Assembly (NCBI GenBank): GCA_029881805.1
Contig: JAOULW010000003.1
Span: 120,664-184,663 of the forward strand
DNA length: 64,000 bases
Direction: 5' to 3'
DNA from: Candidatus Bathyarchaeota archaeon
GTDB lineage: Archaea; Thermoproteota; Bathyarchaeia; Bathyarchaeales; Bathycorpusculaceae
The stretch's first letter is position 1; every line of letters starts with the position of its first letter. Below, in pieces: positions 61,997 to 64,000 of this stretch. Below the pieces are notes generated by a model that had not been told where the DNA came from, made no database searches, and was given only the letters and a program-made list of their open reading frames with translations. A program made the position numbers and the translations under genes.

Positions 61997-64000
61997 CCGA
62001 TATGCCACGCCGTCTGGAGAATGGCTCGGCTTGAGAGCCGAAGAAGGGCGCGGCAAGCCGCGAAAGAGCCCCGGGTAAGCGCATGCAGCCTTAGAACCGG
62101 GGACACCCGAATGGGACTTCCCACATCGGTTCTTCGGAACCGCTGTGCTCCCGAATGGGAGCGGGAACCCCCCGAACTGAAGCATCTTAGTAGGGGGAGG
62201 AAAAGAAACCAAAAGGGATTCCCCTAATAGCAGCGAGCGAAAAGGGAAAAGTCCAAACCAAATCCCACAGGGAAACCTGCGGGAGATGTAGAGTTACAGG
62301 CCCAGCTTCCTCCTAACTGGCGAAGCCGAAGTGGCCTGGAAAGGCCTGCCAAAGAAGGTGAAAGCCCAGTAAGCATAAACCAGAAGGAGCTGAGCTGGAG
62401 TCCTAGAATACCGTACCCTGGTTTGGGTGCGGAAAGTTGGAAGACACCAACTCCCAAGACTAAACACATCTCAAGACCGATAGCGTACTAGTACGGTGAC
62501 GGAAAACTGAAAAGTACCCCGGAAGGGGGGTGCAAAGAGCCTGAAACCAGACGGTTACAGACGTGTGCAGCCCGGAAGGGCAGATCCCTCCCAAAGGAAA
62601 CCGTCGTGAGGCGGCAGTACGAAGGAGGGGGACCAGGGTTGCACGTTCCGTCTCGAAACACGGGCCGGGGAGTTCACAGCCGTGGCAAGCCTAAGGGTCT
62701 AAAAGCCCGTAAGCAAAGGGAAACCGAGATGCGCGCAACCAGCCTTCTGGCTGGCCAGGCGCAGGGTCTGAAAGGGCCCGAAGTCACAGCTGTGAAAACT
62801 AGAAACCAGGCGATCTAGCCCTGGGCAGGGCGAAGCTAGGCGAAAGCTTAGTGGAGGCCCGCAAGGGTGCTGACGTGCAATTCGTTCCTCAGACCTGGGG
62901 CTAGGGGCGAAAGACCAATCTAGCCTGGTGATAGCTAGTTCCCTCCAAAGTGGGTCTCAGCCCAGTCTCAAGCGAGGCAGCTGGTGGGGTAGAGCTCTGA
63001 TTGGAAAGTAAGGAGTCGAAAGACTCCGCTTTTCTTTCAAACTTCGAATTCATCAGCACCGTAGACCTTGGGAAACGGGTTACGGGGGGTAAGCTCCCGG
63101 ACCGAGAGGGGGACAACCCAGACTGAGGTTAAGGCCCCAAAGTGCTGGCTAAATGTCAAACTGAAGGGCGTCGTCAGCCTCAGACAGCGGGGAGGTAGGC
63201 TTAGAAGCAGCCATCCTTCAAAGAAAGCGTAACAGCTCACCCGCCGAGGCTGACGGCCCCGAAAATGGACGGGGCTAAGCCAGCCGCCGATACCTCAGGA
63301 CGCAACCATGTGTTGCGCCGGTAGGAGGGCGTCCTGGCTGGGTAGAAGCTGGGCCGTGAGGTCCAGTGGACCGGTTCAGGAGTGCAGATCCCGGTGGTAG
63401 TAACAGCAAAGAGAGGTGAGAATCCTCTCCGCCGAAGGGGCCAGGGTTCCCCGGCAATGTTCGTCAGCCGGGGGTAAGTCGGTCCTAAGGCATGGCCTAA
63501 CCGAGCATGCCGAAAGGGAATCCGATTAAAATTTCGGAACCACGGAGGTACATGCGGCAACGCAAGCTCAACGCCTGACGCTTCGAGGTAGGCTGAGCAA
63601 GGCTGTCGCCTTGTTTAACCGCATAAGTCTGGGGAGTACCGTAATGGTGAGAACCAGATGAAAACGGGAATAGCCGCCCGTTTTAGGGCGGTTCAGCTGA
63701 TTTTTGGAGCCATTGAAAAGGGCGTTGGGATGGATCCTTCGTGACCGTACCTAGAACCGACACAGGTGTCCCTAGGCGAGAAACCTAAGGCGTGTCGGGT
63801 ATACACTAGAGCGAGGGAACTCGGCAATTTAGCCCCGTACCTTCGGTATAAGGGGTGCCTGCTGTTTCAGTCTCTGACTTTAATAGCAGGTCGCAGTAGC
63901 AAAGGGGTCCCGACTGTTTAATAAAAACATAGGAAGCCGCAAGCGCGAAAGCGTGTGAACGGCTTCTGAATCCTGGCCAGTACAGGTACCTCAAACCTGG
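61997..64000 (+). rRNA. 23S ribosomal RNA, 5' part
   Basis: Archaeal 23S rRNA running off the right end. It is recognised by conserved stretches such as GGAGAATGGCTCGGCTTGAG followed by GAAGAAGGGCGCGGCAAGC near the 5' end, GACCGATAGCGTACTAGTAC, and CCTAAGGCATGGCCTAACCG near 63490. The exact mature 5' end (about 61,990-62,005) is an estimate. No 16S gene lies upstream in the window. Confidence 0.93.

Overview
This window looks like a chromosome segment of an uncultured archaeon, most likely from the Bathyarchaeia (former MCG) or a close TACK-group lineage. That placement is inferred from gene content, not from a database search. The evidence is an archaeal 23S rRNA, archaeal transcription factors (TFB, TBP, pieces of TFE), Alba, L14e, TrmY, a TIP49/RuvBL-type ATPase, NreA, archaeal TATA promoters, and introns of the bulge-helix-bulge type in both a tRNA and the cbf5 gene.

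Layout. 0-6.7 kb: two convergent operons for a membrane-bound group-4 [NiFe] hydrogenase. The catalytic large subunit, an H-type membrane subunit and a ferredoxin subunit are on the plus strand; the C-type subunit and three antiporter-like subunits are on the minus strand. 6.8-26.5 kb: mostly housekeeping genes: nreA, an aminotransferase, several small zinc proteins, a SagB-like oxidoreductase, tRNA-Asp, an intron-containing tRNA-Ser, an L14e-cbf5-methyltransferase operon, an M20 peptidase, purA, an MFS transporter and an HtrA-like protease. 26.5-30.7 kb: an accessory stretch that at first looks empty. It holds several very small cysteine-rich or charged genes, an OB-fold protein, a decayed alba copy and a frameshifted YHS gene.

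30.7-34.8 kb is the highlight: a 4.05-kb integrated element bounded by 16-bp direct repeats. It encodes a HUH-type rolling-circle Rep protein, small accessory and membrane proteins, and a tyrosine integrase. The integrase gene is itself cut in two by the attachment site, with its promoter and first 35 codons at the left end and the rest at the right end. The chromosomal target is a gene for transcription factor E (tfe), whose two parts lie outside the two repeats and are read in a different frame from the integrase.

34.9-39.5 kb: alba, tfb, a zinc-ribbon gene, tbp, a TRAM protein and tRNA-Pro. 39.6-50.1 kb: a D-aminoacylase-type amidohydrolase, tRNA-Thr(CGT), a nitroreductase, two radical-SAM proteins, thiL, an MFS transporter, the TIP49-like ATPase and trmY. 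50.4-59.8 kb: a surface beta-helix protein, an MscS-type channel, a glycan cluster (GT4, an alpha/alpha-toroid protein, a CBS protein, GH130) and a P-type ATPase. 59.8-61.6 kb: decayed coding remnants, including a transposase C-terminus, then a VapBC pair. 61.6-64 kb: tRNA-Thr(TGT) and the first 2 kb of the 23S rRNA, with no 16S gene upstream in the window.

Several starts were chosen by ribosome-binding-site or TATA spacing rather than by longest reading frame; this is stated per gene.
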